NCBI RefSeq assembly: GCF_000737575.1
Contig: NZ_CP006270.1
Location: 809,163 to 873,162, forward strand
Reading direction: 5' to 3'
Length of the DNA stretch: 64,000 bases
Origin: Synechococcus sp. KORDI-49
GTDB taxonomy: Bacteria; Cyanobacteriota; Cyanobacteriia; PCC-6307; Cyanobiaceae
The notes beneath the pieces were generated by a model, which saw only the letters and a program-made list of their open reading frames with translations, was not told the origin of the DNA and made no database searches. Made by a program: the position numbers and the translations under genes. Positions 52,836 through 63,141 of this stretch are shown piece by piece (the stretch's first letter is position 1; every line of letters begins with the position of its first letter).

Positions 52836-54286
52836 GTCCCCGCGATCTGCTGCACGATCCCTGCTGGCAGGGGAAGGATCTGGGGCAACCGCTCCCCGAC
52901 GCGACCCATGCCGTCTCGATGACACTGCCGCGCTGGCAGGACGTGATCGCCTACGAGGAGAAGGATCCCGCCTGTCGCAAGGCCCTGCAGACGATTTATC
53001 CCCGCTTCGGGCTGCACCCACTGCTGCAGGAGCTGTCCGTCCAGATGGCCGTGGATGGTTTGACCGCATGGCCGTTTTCCACAGAAGCAGCCGCCCGTGC
53101 AGCCCAGGCCCACTGCCAACGCCAGGAACCGGATGGTCACACCCGGCTGACCCGTGACGAGACGCTTGTGGCCCTGCACACCGACGCCAGCACCAGCCCC
53201 CACGCCAAGGCCTTCTGGCAGCACACGGGTCTGGGGGCCTCCTCCCGTCAGGCCGCCGTTGCGCTGAGAAGGGAATCAGCTCCGGCGCCAGCAACGGCTG
53301 AAGCGGCCCGCACAGCGGTGCGACAGCGGTTAGCCGCCATCCACGGCATCGAGGCCCATCGGATCAGCCTGCACCCAGCCGGCATGGCCGGACTGCATGC
53401 GGCGCTCTCCGCCATCCAAAGCCTCAAGCCGAATCGCCCCACCCTGCAGCTGGGCTTCCCCTACGTGGATGTGCTCAAGCAGCCGCAGGTGGTGTTCCAC
53501 GGCGGCGAGCTGCTGCAGGGGAACAACCTGGAGGAGCTGAAGGATGCCCTGGAGCGTCGCGATCCCGCAGCTGTGATCGTTGAACTGCCCAGCAATCCCT
53601 TGCTGCGCTGTGTGGATCTGCCGGCCGTGGCTGAGCTGGCCCACCGCCATGGCATTCCCGTGATCGCCGACGACACCATCGGCACCGGCCTCAACCTCAG
53701 GGCCCTGCCCCATGTGGATCTGATCTTCACCTCGCTCACCAAGAGCTTCGCCGGCCGTGGCGATGTGATGGCCGGCAGCCTGCTCGTGAGCCCCCATTCC
53801 CCCTGGAGTGATCAACTGTTGACGGCCATCTCCCCGGTTGCCCGGCTGGCGGATGGCGATGCCATCGCCCTGGAGGAGGCGAGCCGCGACGTTGACCAGC
53901 GGGTGCCGCAGCTGGATGCCAATGCCCTTGCGCTGGCGGAACGGCTGGAGAGACACCCGGCGGTGGCGCGCGTGCAGCACCCGAAGGACTGCCCCCATTT
54001 CCTGGCCTTGATGCGCCCGGATGGAGGCCACGGCTGCCTGCTGTCCCTTGAGCTGAAGCAGGGGGAAGCCAAGGCATCGAGGGTGTACGACGCCCTGAGG
54101 GTCTGCAAGGGACCCAGCCTGGGCACCTCATTCACCCTGGCCTGTCCCTACACCCAGTTGGCGCACTACGACGAACTCGGATGGGCCGCGGAGTGCGGCG
54201 TGCCCTCCCACCTGCTGCGCGTTTCGGTGGGACTGGAGGACCCCGGGGAACTCTGGGAACGCTTCCGCGACGCCCTGGACGACTGA
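52832..54286 (+). CDS. Fungal-type cystathionine gamma-synthase-like PLP enzyme
   Basis: 484 residues, about 100 longer than ordinary MetB. The N-terminal extension reads LGQPLPDATHAVSMTLPRWQ and YEEKDPACRKALQTIYPRFG, which recalls fungal STR2-like cystathionine gamma-synthases. The PLP lysine is in SLTKSFAGRGDVMAG. It probably joins cysteine and an activated homoserine to cystathionine. The GTG at 52832 overlaps the previous stop; cysK follows after 93 nt. Confidence 0.75.
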   Translation: MSPRDLLHDPCWQGKDLGQPLPDATHAVSMTLPRWQDVIAYEEKDPACRKALQTIYPRFGLHPLLQELSVQMAVDGLTAWPFSTEAAARAAQAHCQRQEPDGHTRLTRDETLVALHTDASTSPHAKAFWQHTGLGASSRQAAVALRRESAPAPATAEAARTAVRQRLAAIHGIEAHRISLHPAGMAGLHAALSAIQSLKPNRPTLQLGFPYVDVLKQPQVVFHGGELLQGNNLEELKDALERRDPAAVIVELPSNPLLRCVDLPAVAELAHRHGIPVIADDTIGTGLNLRALPHVDLIFTSLTKSFAGRGDVMAGSLLVSPHSPWSDQLLTAISPVARLADGDAIALEEASRDVDQRVPQLDANALALAERLERHPAVARVQHPKDCPHFLALMRPDGGHGCLLSLELKQGEAKASRVYDALRVCKGPSLGTSFTLACPYTQLAHYDELGWAAECGVPSHLLRVSVGLEDPGELWERFRDALDD

Positions 54287-54379
54287 GAGCGGGAGGGAAG
54301 CCTGAAAAAGCCCTTAACAACCAGGCTCCCGAGCGGGTTGTGTTTCTAGGTTGACCTTTCGGGCCCTTACAGACGCTTC

Positions 54380-55366
<987 letters not shown>

Positions 55367-55372
55367 GATCGA

Positions 55373-56473
55373 TCAGCGCGTCGGGGGTCTGGCTGCATCC
55401 AGCACCGCCTCCGGCGCGATCCACATCGCATCGCCATAGGAAAAGAAGCGGTAGTTCCTGCTGATCGCTTCGCTGTAGAGCCCCAGCAGCGTCTCCCGGC
55501 CAATCAGTGCGCTCACCAACAACAGCAGCGAACTCTTCGGCAGATGAAAGTTGGTGATCAGCCCCTGCACCACGCGGAAGCGATAGCCGGGCTGAATCAC
55601 CAGATCCACGGGGCCGGTGAACGGCTTCAGCTCTCCGCCATGGACCTGCGCTGCTCCCTCGAGGGCCCGCACGCTGGTGGTGCCGACGGCGATCACCCGA
55701 CCTGAGCAGTGGCGGATCGTCTCCACCACCGCCGGACTGACCTCGATCCACTCGCTGTGCAGTTCGAGCGTGGTGAGATCCTCCGTCTCCACGGGGCGGA
55801 ACGTGCCGAGTCCCACATGCAGGGTGATCCGGGCCAGTTCCACTCCCTTGCGGGCCAACGCGTCCAGCAGTGCATCACTGAAATGCAGCCCCGCCGTCGG
55901 GGCTGCGACGGCTCCGGGTCGCTCGGCGTAGCGGGTCTGATACCGCTCGGCATCTCCGGGGTCGTGCCGTTCGATGTAGGGCGGCAGCGGCACCTCACCG
56001 CACCGGTTGAGCAGGGTCTCGATCGTCGCCGCATCGGTGCAGTCGTCCGGAAACTGAACGATGCGCCCGCCGCTGGCGGCATCCTCTGCCGCCACGGTGA
56101 GCCTGATCTCAGTTCCATCGATGGTGAGAACGTCCCCAGCCCGCATCCGCTTGGCCGGCCGGGCCAGACAGAGCCACAACCCCTGACCGCGGGGCTCCAG
56201 CACCAGCAGTTCCGACAGTCCGCCACCGGCGCGGCGCACCCTCAGACGCGCCTTGAGCACCCGGGTGTCATTGACCACCAGCAGATCACCGGACTGCAGT
56301 TCCTCGAGCAGATCCCAGACCTGACGATGCCGGGGCGACGCCACGCCGCTGCCCGCAGGAGGCACCATCAGCAACCGGGCGCTGTGCCGTGGCTCGACCG
56401 GGGCCTGCGCGATGCGCTCAGGCGGCAGTGGATAGTCGTAGCTGCTGAGCTGCCGGTCCCTGGGATCGGACAC
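55373..56473 (-). CDS. queA: S-adenosylmethionine:tRNA ribosyltransferase-isomerase
   Basis: 366 residues. [24 protein letters not shown] opening, then [23 protein letters not shown] and [17 protein letters not shown] identify QueA. It transfers the ribosyl part of SAM to preQ1 in tRNA, making epoxyqueuosine. It is 5 nt downstream of the E2 gene on the same strand, so co-transcription is likely. Confidence 0.96.
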   Translation of the reverse strand: MSDPRDRQLSSYDYPLPPERIAQAPVEPRHSARLLMVPPAGSGVASPRHRQVWDLLEELQSGDLLVVNDTRVLKARLRVRRAGGGLSELLVLEPRGQGLWLCLARPAKRMRAGDVLTIDGTEIRLTVAAEDAASGGRIVQFPDDCTDAATIETLLNRCGEVPLPPYIERHDPGDAERYQTRYAERPGAVAAPTAGLHFSDALLDALARKGVELARITLHVGLGTFRPVETEDLTTLELHSEWIEVSPAVVETIRHCSGRVIAVGTTSVRALEGAAQVHGGELKPFTGPVDLVIQPGYRFRVVQGLITNFHLPKSSLLLLVSALIGRETLLGLYSEAISRNYRFFSYGDAMWIAPEAVLDAARPPTR

Positions 56474-56478
56474 TCCGA

Positions 56479-57813
56479 TCAGAGCGCCAGACTCTCGGGG
56501 CGGGTCTCGATCAGCTCCGCCAGATCCTTCAGGAAGGCCGCACCGTCAGCCCCGTAGATCACCCGGTGATCGGCGGTCAGATTCACCTGCATCTGACGCT
56601 TCACGGCGATGGAACCGTCCTTGCCGGCCACCACGGTGGGGCGTGATGCCGCCACCGCCAGGATCGCGCCGGTGCCGGGAGGAAGGATCGCATCGAAGCG
56701 ATCGACACCGAACATGCCGAGATTGGAGAGGGTGAAGGTACCGGTGCTGTATTCCTCCGGCTGCAGCTGCTTGCTGCGGGAGCGCTTCACCAGATCACCC
56801 CACTGGCGTGACATCTCATAGAGATCGGTGCGGTCGGCATTGCGCAGCACCGGCGTGATCAGGCCGCCGTCCTCCATGGCCACGGCCACGGCCACGTTCA
56901 CGTCGGCGGGGTAGGCCATACCGGCCGCCGTGGTGGCGGCATTCACCTGGGGATGGCGAGCCAGCGTGACGGCCACGGCCTTGGCCAGCAGGGCGGTCAT
57001 GGTGACGCCCTTGGGCTTCACCTGTTTGTAGAAGGCATCCAGCTTGTCGGTGGTGATCGTGTACCCGACACGGAAGCAGGGCACCGCCAGGCTGGCTTCC
57101 ATATTGCGGTTGACCGCCCCCTGCAGGGTGTTGAAGGGCACGGTCTCACCGGGTCGCCCGAAGCTGCTGCCAGCCGGTGCGGCCGGTGCCGCTGCAGCAG
57201 AGGACGCGCCTCCAGTGACGGCAGGAGCTGTGCCCTCGGCGACCCTCGGAACGGAGATCGGTTGACCGCTCGCCTTCTCCACGTCCTCTGCCTGGATCCG
57301 GCCGTGGGGGCCGCTGCCGCGCACGGTGGCCAGATCCACGCCCATCTGAGACGCCAGCTTCTTGGCACGGGGGCTGGCGACGATGCGGCCGTCGTTGACA
57401 ACCGGAGCAGACGGCTGAATGGCTGCCGGAGGCGGAGCTGCCACGGGAGCTGCCGCAGCCACCGGTGCGGGGGCAGGCGTCGGTGCGGGAGCAGGAGCTG
57501 TGGCCGTCGGTGCAGGAGCAGCGGCAGCGGGGGCTGCCGGAGCCGAGGCCTTGGCATCAGCGATCTCCGCCTCGCTTTCCACGATCAGTCCGATCGTCTC
57601 GCCCACCGGCGCGGTGCTGCCGGCCGGCATCAGCACCGCGGCCAGATAGCCGTCCTGAAAGGACTCCACATCCATGTCGGCCTTGTCGGACTCGACCACG
57701 AGCACCGACTCCCCCCGTCCGACCTTGTCGCCGGGTTGCTTCAGCCATTCCACGATCTTGCCCTCCGTCATGGTGGAGCTGAGGGCAGGCATGAAGATGT
57801 CGTGGGTTGCCAA
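56479..57813 (-). CDS. pdhC: Pyruvate dehydrogenase E2 (dihydrolipoamide acetyltransferase)
   Basis: 444 residues. One lipoyl domain (residues 1-80, lipoyl Lys in [11 protein letters not shown]), an Ala/Pro-rich linker (about 88-145), an E1/E3-binding domain ([28 protein letters not shown]) and the catalytic domain ending in [16 protein letters not shown] (active-site His, Asp). It acetylates CoA in the pyruvate dehydrogenase complex. The linker coding region is rich in short repeats. Confidence 0.94.
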   Translation of the reverse strand: MATHDIFMPALSSTMTEGKIVEWLKQPGDKVGRGESVLVVESDKADMDVESFQDGYLAAVLMPAGSTAPVGETIGLIVESEAEIADAKASAPAAPAAAAPAPTATAPAPAPTPAPAPVAAAAPVAAPPPAAIQPSAPVVNDGRIVASPRAKKLASQMGVDLATVRGSGPHGRIQAEDVEKASGQPISVPRVAEGTAPAVTGGASSAAAAPAAPAGSSFGRPGETVPFNTLQGAVNRNMEASLAVPCFRVGYTITTDKLDAFYKQVKPKGVTMTALLAKAVAVTLARHPQVNAATTAAGMAYPADVNVAVAVAMEDGGLITPVLRNADRTDLYEMSRQWGDLVKRSRSKQLQPEEYSTGTFTLSNLGMFGVDRFDAILPPGTGAILAVAASRPTVVAGKDGSIAVKRQMQVNLTADHRVIYGADGAAFLKDLAELIETRPESLAL

Positions 57814-57869
57814 AACCGTCTCCGAGAGGGCAGATCAGGGGAGTTTACGAGTCAGCTGATGGCTGCTGA

Positions 57870-58313
57870 TCAGGCCTCCTCAATGGCCTGAACGACACCG
57901 TCCCGCACGACGATCGACACCTGCATCTTCTGCACCAGGTTGTCGCCGACGGCGAGCTCACAGGTGCTCTCCAACTGGCCCTGCTCCACGATCTGCTCCA
58001 GCTCGAGCTCACGCACCTGAGCCTGCTGCTGCAGCAACCCGCGTTTCTGCTCCTCGATCTCGGAACGCTTGGCGGCGACCTGCTGCTGAATCTGAGCCAC
58101 CTGCTCCTGCACCCGGGGATCGAGCGGGTTGGCGCTCTGACGGCGCACCTCATCCACGACCTGCTGACCCTCCTGCTCCAGCTGGGCCAGCTGCTGATCG
58201 CAGTTGGCGATGCCGTTGCTGATCTCCCGCTCCGCTTCCTCCTTCCAGGTGGGGGTCACCACGGCACGAACGGTGATCGGGCGCTTGATCGTCAGGATGG
58301 TGCCGTCGGCCAT
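57870..58313 (-). CDS. YlqD-like coiled-coil protein
   Basis: 147 residues. A short N-terminal strand region (LTIKRPITVRAVVTP) and a C-terminal one (VGDNLVQKMQVSIVVRDGVVQAIEE) flank a long charged coiled coil (residues about 35-105). This layout is that of the YlqD family, function unknown. It lies 56 nt upstream of the E2 gene on the same strand. Confidence 0.72.
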   Translation of the reverse strand: MADGTILTIKRPITVRAVVTPTWKEEAEREISNGIANCDQQLAQLEQEGQQVVDEVRRQSANPLDPRVQEQVAQIQQQVAAKRSEIEEQKRGLLQQQAQVRELELEQIVEQGQLESTCELAVGDNLVQKMQVSIVVRDGVVQAIEEA

Positions 58314-58383
58314 GGGACTGCTTGAGAAGCAGCAAGCGTCTCAGCCGTGCGGCCTCAGGTCAATCACCTCCATGATCATCCCC

Positions 58384-60309
58384 TCATCGGCCGTACAGCT
58401 GCTCGATCAGGGCAGCATCCCGGGCCGTGATGCGATCGCGACGCTGCTTGAGCGTCTGCGTGAGCAGACCGTTCTCGATGCTGAAGGGATCCACCAGCAC
58501 CACCCCGGCCAAGCGCTCATCCCCGCGGGACCCGGATCGTCCCTTGAGCAACCGGTTGCACTCCTGCATCAGCCGTTTCAACAACAGTGCATCCCCCGGG
58601 CGCCCTCCGAGATCCTCCGCCAGGGCCATCCCCTGCTCCGAGGCCCAGGTCTGAAGCGCTTCCACCCGGGGCACCACCAGTGCTCCGAGCTGGCGTTCGT
58701 CCTGACCCACCAGCATCACCTGCTCGATCAGCGGACTGGCCACCAGAGCCTCCTCCAGTGGACCGGGCTCGATGTTCTCACCGCTGCTCAGCACGATCGT
58801 GTCCTTGGCGCGGCCGGTCAACGCCAGCGAACCATCCGCGAGCAGCAGTCCCAGATCACCGGTGTCGAACCAGCCCTCAGCATCGAGCACCTTGGCGCTG
58901 GCCTCCGGCCGGCCCAGATAGCCCCCCATCACCTGGGGACCACGCACCAGCACCCGGCCCCTGCGGCGCAGTCCCAGATCCTCCCCGGACTCCGGATCCA
59001 CGATGCGGAACTCGGTCTCCGGCATCGGCAGGCCTGCACTGCCGCGGATGTTGCGCCACGGTCGGCGACAGCTCACCACCGGACTGGTCTCCGTGAGTCC
59101 GTACCCCACCAGCAGCTCGATCCCCACCGCTTCGAAGAACGCATCGATGTGAGGGGCGATGGCTCCGCCACCGCTGATGGGATACCGCAGCTGTCCGCCG
59201 CTGAGCTGAAGCCGCAGCTTCGGCCAGATCAGCGTGGAGGCAAGGGCGTGCAGAGGCCAGCGAAGCCCCGCTTCCGCAGCCGCCGCCAGCCGGGCGGCCG
59301 GAGCCATCGGTTCCAGCAGCAGGTTGCGCGCGGTCCGGATCGCACGCCGCTGGGCCGCACTGTTGGCCAGGGCCGCTCTCAACAGCCGCTGTCGCGACGG
59401 CGGAAAGGTTTTCAGCACATCCTCGAACCCAGCTTGCACCGCTTCCCACAGACGCGGCACCGTGGCCATGGCGATCGGCCGCACCCGCGGCAGATCCTTC
59501 TTCAGCTGCTTGATCGTGGTGTAGGTCTGCGTGCAGGCGCAGGACAGGAAGTAGTAACTGGCACTGCGCTCATAGGCGTGCCAGATCGGCAACACGCTGA
59601 GCACAGGCGAGCCCGGTGCCGGATAGGCCACACAGGCCAGAGAGTGCATCTGATGCAGCAGGTTGGCGTGGGTCAGCGGCACCCCCTTGGGCTGGCCGGT
59701 GGTGCCGGAGGTGTATAGCACCGTGGCCACCGCCTGACGTGACGGCTCACGATCCGCGTCGCATGGCACCGACGGGCGACCACGCCCGCTTGCCAGGAAG
59801 GCGTCCCAGCTCATCACCCCGTCCTGAGGCTCCCCTTCCAGCTGCAGCACGAAGCGAAGCGGGGCTCGCTGCTCCGGTGTCAACGCCAGGCGTCGCCACA
59901 CCTCCGCGTTCTGCACCACCAGGGCAGTGGCCCGACAGTCCGACAGGATGTAACGCAGCTCTTCCACCGGAGCGGACGCCCCCCGAACGGCATCGGCAGC
60001 TCCGGCCCGCATCAGCCCCTGATCCGCCACCAGCCAGCGGGGGCTGTTCTCGGCGAACAGCGCCACCACCTCGCCGGCTTCCAGACCCTGCTCCCGGAAA
60101 GCCGCAGCCGCCGTGGCGATGCACTGAGCCAGTTCCGCGAAGCTGAGCCGTTCCGGATGTGCCACATGGGGCGCATCCAGGGCCGTCAGGGTGCCGTGGT
60201 GATCCGCCAGCCAGGGCCAGATCGCATCAACCCGCTGCAGCTCGAGGACGTGCTGATGGCGTCGAAGCGAGTCCTGCTCCTGGCGTGTCGGGGTCCAGCT
60301 GGCCGTCAT
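58384..60309 (-). CDS. Long-chain acyl-CoA/acyl-ACP synthetase
   Basis: 641 residues, ANL superfamily. AMP-binding TVLYTSGTTGQPKGVPLTH, then VGYGLTETSPVVSCR, GWFDTGDLG and the C-terminal lysine loop after GRAKDTIVLSSGENIEPG. In cyanobacteria this single enzyme usually activates free fatty acids to acyl-ACP for recycling (Aas). The adjacent lipB suggests a lipid/lipoate theme, though linkage is unproven. Confidence 0.9.
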   Translation of the reverse strand: MTASWTPTRQEQDSLRRHQHVLELQRVDAIWPWLADHHGTLTALDAPHVAHPERLSFAELAQCIATAAAAFREQGLEAGEVVALFAENSPRWLVADQGLMRAGAADAVRGASAPVEELRYILSDCRATALVVQNAEVWRRLALTPEQRAPLRFVLQLEGEPQDGVMSWDAFLASGRGRPSVPCDADREPSRQAVATVLYTSGTTGQPKGVPLTHANLLHQMHSLACVAYPAPGSPVLSVLPIWHAYERSASYYFLSCACTQTYTTIKQLKKDLPRVRPIAMATVPRLWEAVQAGFEDVLKTFPPSRQRLLRAALANSAAQRRAIRTARNLLLEPMAPAARLAAAAEAGLRWPLHALASTLIWPKLRLQLSGGQLRYPISGGGAIAPHIDAFFEAVGIELLVGYGLTETSPVVSCRRPWRNIRGSAGLPMPETEFRIVDPESGEDLGLRRRGRVLVRGPQVMGGYLGRPEASAKVLDAEGWFDTGDLGLLLADGSLALTGRAKDTIVLSSGENIEPGPLEEALVASPLIEQVMLVGQDERQLGALVVPRVEALQTWASEQGMALAEDLGGRPGDALLLKRLMQECNRLLKGRSGSRGDERLAGVVLVDPFSIENGLLTQTLKQRRDRITARDAALIEQLYGR

Positions 60310-60340
60310 CGGAGGCGATCCATCGATGGGCTCAGGCCTA

Positions 60341-61036
60341 TCACGCTTCCGCGGACCAGACCAGATCGAAACGTCGGCGCAGGGCTTCCCGCAGCCGGGG
60401 CTGAACCTGTTCCACCGTCAACCCAGGCCGCCAGTCGCACAGACGACCCACCCGGCTGCCCCGGAGACCGCAGGGGGTGATGAGCTCAAACCCGCTCAGC
60501 GCACAGGACACATTCAGAGCGAGACCGTGCTGGGTGATCCAGCGACGGCATCCGGTTCCGATGGCCGCCACCTTGCGACCCTCCAGCCAGATCCCTGTGA
60601 AACCCGGGATGCGCTCTCCCACCAGGTCGAACTCCGCAAGCACATCCAGCAGCACCTGTTCCAGCTGACGCAGATACCAGTGCAGGTCCGGCTGGTGACG
60701 ACGCAGATCCAGCACCGGATAAGCCACCAGCTGGCCTGGCAGATGGTGCGTCACCTCCCCTCCGCGATCGATCCGGTGCAGCGGAGCCGGCGGAACCTGC
60801 GGATCGAAGTGAAGATGCTCAGCGCTGGCACCGCGACCGAGGGTGTAACAGGCCGGATGCTGCAGCAACCAGACCGCCTGCGGCTGGCAGGGATTCTCCA
60901 GAAGACGCTGCTGCCAGCGCCGCTGAGCGCTCCAGGCCTGCTCGAACGGCACCGGCTCCGCAGGCTCAAAAAGAATTGCACCGGAGGACTGTGCCGAATC
61001 GCCAACCGTTCCTAATTTGCCGTCAACAATCGGCAC
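60341..61036 (-). CDS. lipB: Octanoyl-[ACP]:protein N-octanoyltransferase
   Basis: 231 residues. [40 protein letters not shown] and the nucleophile in ELITPCGL are LipB signatures. It starts lipoate synthesis, needed by the E2 enzyme encoded at 56479. The GTG at 61036 is the only start before the conserved region. Only 11 nt separate it from the divergent hpf start. Confidence 0.93.
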   Translation of the reverse strand: MPIVDGKLGTVGDSAQSSGAILFEPAEPVPFEQAWSAQRRWQQRLLENPCQPQAVWLLQHPACYTLGRGASAEHLHFDPQVPPAPLHRIDRGGEVTHHLPGQLVAYPVLDLRRHQPDLHWYLRQLEQVLLDVLAEFDLVGERIPGFTGIWLEGRKVAAIGTGCRRWITQHGLALNVSCALSGFELITPCGLRGSRVGRLCDWRPGLTVEQVQPRLREALRRRFDLVWSAEA

Positions 61037-61047
61037 AGGAGCGTTGC

Positions 61048-61635
61048 ATGAAGTTGCTGATCCATGGTCGCAACCTCGAGATCACGCCTGCCCTGCGGGA
61101 CTACACCCAGACCAAGCTCGAACGGGCGACGCATCACTTCGCTGAGGCGGTGCGCGAGGCGGATGTGCATCTCTCAGTGGCCCGCAACCCCCGTGTTCCT
61201 CAGCAGACCGCGGAGGTGACGGTCTTCGCCAACGGCACCGTGATCCGGGCTCAGGAGCGCAGTGAGAACCTCTACGCCAGCATCGACATGGCCGCTGGGA
61301 AGCTGGCGCGTCAGCTGCGGCGCTGGAAGGAGCGCCACAGCGATCACCACCACAGCCACGGCCACAGCGCCAGCCTGACGCCCGGCACCGAATCGATCAC
61401 CGATGACGAACCGGTGGACGGCTCACTGCTGAAGGGCCGCCATGCCGAGCTCCCCGACCCCGGCGTGCGCCGCAAATATTTCGCGATGCCGCCGATGAGC
61501 CTGGAGGAGGCCCGTCATCAGCTCGATCTGATCGATCACGACTTCTACCTCTTCCGCGACAGTGACAGCGGTGAGCTGCAGGTGATCTACCGGCGCAACC
61601 ATGGGGGCTACGGCGTGATTCAGGCTCGGGACTGA
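61048..61635 (+). CDS. hpf: Ribosome hibernation promoting factor (long form)
   Basis: 195 residues. N-terminal HPF/YfiA domain ([27 protein letters not shown]) and C-terminal dimerising domain ([29 protein letters not shown] ... [12 protein letters not shown]), as in cyanobacterial LrtA. It pairs ribosomes into inactive 100S particles in the dark or in starvation. The linker holds a His-rich patch ([10 protein letters not shown], residues 97-106). An AGGAG lies 6 nt before the ATG. Confidence 0.94.
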   Translation: MKLLIHGRNLEITPALRDYTQTKLERATHHFAEAVREADVHLSVARNPRVPQQTAEVTVFANGTVIRAQERSENLYASIDMAAGKLARQLRRWKERHSDHHHSHGHSASLTPGTESITDDEPVDGSLLKGRHAELPDPGVRRKYFAMPPMSLEEARHQLDLIDHDFYLFRDSDSGELQVIYRRNHGGYGVIQARD

Positions 61636-61649
61636 AGACCGCAACCGCC

Positions 61650-62327
61650 ATGGCCGATCCCCTTCAGGACCTTCCGGATCTGCCTCCCCTTCTGGACCAG
61701 GCCATCCTCGACCCGCTGCTGAATACCGAGCAGCTGATCGAATGCTGCGATGCCAGCCGGGAACGCAACATCCGGGCCATCTGCGGCACCCTGGCCAGGC
61801 TACCGGCCCTGCGCCATCGACTCGGGGGTGGTGACGGTCCACGACTGATCGCCGCCATCGACTTTCCGTTCGGCACCCTCCCCGCCGGTCTGCGACTGGC
61901 TGAGGCCCAGTGGGCGGCAGCCAACGGCGCCGACGAGCTGGATGTGGTGCCGGATTTCAGCGCCCTGGCCGATGGCGACTCCGGCCGCTTCGCCGAGGAC
62001 CTGGCCGCTCTGTGTGACCTGGGCCTCCCCCTGCGGGTGGTGCTCGACATGGCCAGGCTCAGCGACGCGCAGCTGGAACTGGCGGTGGAGGCGGCGATCG
62101 ATGCCGGGGCCAGCGGTGTGCAGACGGGAAACGGTTTCGGCCCCGCCTGCCATCCCGATCAGGTGAGCCAGCTGAAACAGCTCTGTCGCGGCCGCTGCGC
62201 GATCAAGGCCGCTGGCGGGATCCACAGCCTGGAGCTGGTGCACGATCTGGTTGCCGCCGGCGCCAACCTGCTCGGCACCAGCAGTGCGCCTCAACTGCTC
62301 CAGTCCCAGCGCCAGCCCATCGGTTGA
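61650..62327 (+). CDS. DeoC-like aldolase-fold protein lacking the Schiff-base lysine
   Basis: 225 residues, deoxyribose-phosphate aldolase family (LDQAILDPLLNTEQL, GADELDVVPDFSAL, AIKAAGGIHS). Asp98 and Lys186 correspond to Asp102 and Lys201 of the E. coli enzyme. The Schiff-base lysine (Lys167, in IKTSTG) is replaced by Gln158 in GVQTGNGFG. Aldolase chemistry by the usual route is therefore doubtful; a changed activity or structural role is possible. Located 14 nt after hpf; recO follows 4 nt later. Confidence 0.82.
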   Translation: MADPLQDLPDLPPLLDQAILDPLLNTEQLIECCDASRERNIRAICGTLARLPALRHRLGGGDGPRLIAAIDFPFGTLPAGLRLAEAQWAAANGADELDVVPDFSALADGDSGRFAEDLAALCDLGLPLRVVLDMARLSDAQLELAVEAAIDAGASGVQTGNGFGPACHPDQVSQLKQLCRGRCAIKAAGGIHSLELVHDLVAAGANLLGTSSAPQLLQSQRQPIG

Positions 62328-62331
62328 CCCC

Positions 62332-63141
62332 ATGGCGGAACGACGGCTGGAAGGGCTCGTCCTGAAGGTGGGTCCCCTGGGGGAGCACGACCGGCTGCTC
62401 ACTCTGCTCAGCGAGGCGGAGGGGGTGAGCCGGCTGGCGGTCCCTGGGGCGCGACGACCAAAAAGCAGCCTGGCCGCCGCTGCCCCGCTCACCCTCCTGG
62501 AGCTTCAGGTGGGAGGCCGCAGCGGACTGGCCCGGGTGCGGCAACTGCGCGTCCAGCGCAGTTTCAGCGGTCTGGGCCGGCGGCTGGAGACCCTGGCCGC
62601 CGCTCAGGCCCTCAGTGATCTCTGCCTGCTGATGGGCGCTGATGACGATCCGATCACCGGAATGCTGGCGACCCTGATGTTGCATCTGGAGCGGCTCGAG
62701 CAACGGGCCGAGGCCCCGACCATGGTGCTGGCGAGCACCGTTCAGGGCTGTGTCCACCTGCTGAGCCTCGGGGGCTACGGGCTGCCGCTGCAGAGCTGCT
62801 GCCGCAGCGGCGCCCCGCTGGATCCCCCCATCGGTCAGTGGGACTGGCGCTGCAGCCTTCTGCCCGAGGACGGCTTCGCCATCGGGGCGGAACCCACGGC
62901 GAGGCTGATGCTGAATCCGTCGGAGCTGGCCCTGCTGCAGCGGCTGCCCCGCCCGGATCTGCCCTGCCGACGCTCCGGGGAGCTGATGGGCCCCGAACCG
63001 GTTTGGCTCAGGCTGCTCTCCGTCGTGGAGCTCTGGATCCGCAGCCATCTGCCGAGAGGCAGCCGGGCGTTGCCGATGCTGCGGGAATCGCTGGCTCACC
63101 CTGCGGTGAGCGATCATGTGCCCGACGCGGGCGAATCTTGA
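62332..63141 (+). CDS. recO: DNA repair protein RecO
   Basis: 269 residues. N-terminal OB-fold (LEGLVLKVGPLGEHDRLLTLLSEAEG) and the LAVPGARRPKSSL segment are RecO signatures, followed by a helical domain. The usual C-terminal zinc cysteines are largely missing (only the QSCCRSG pair is seen). It helps RecR load RecA on gapped DNA. The ATG at 62332 gives the standard N-terminus. The stop overlaps the TTG of the next gene. Confidence 0.92.
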   Translation: MAERRLEGLVLKVGPLGEHDRLLTLLSEAEGVSRLAVPGARRPKSSLAAAAPLTLLELQVGGRSGLARVRQLRVQRSFSGLGRRLETLAAAQALSDLCLLMGADDDPITGMLATLMLHLERLEQRAEAPTMVLASTVQGCVHLLSLGGYGLPLQSCCRSGAPLDPPIGQWDWRCSLLPEDGFAIGAEPTARLMLNPSELALLQRLPRPDLPCRRSGELMGPEPVWLRLLSVVELWIRSHLPRGSRALPMLRESLAHPAVSDHVPDAGES

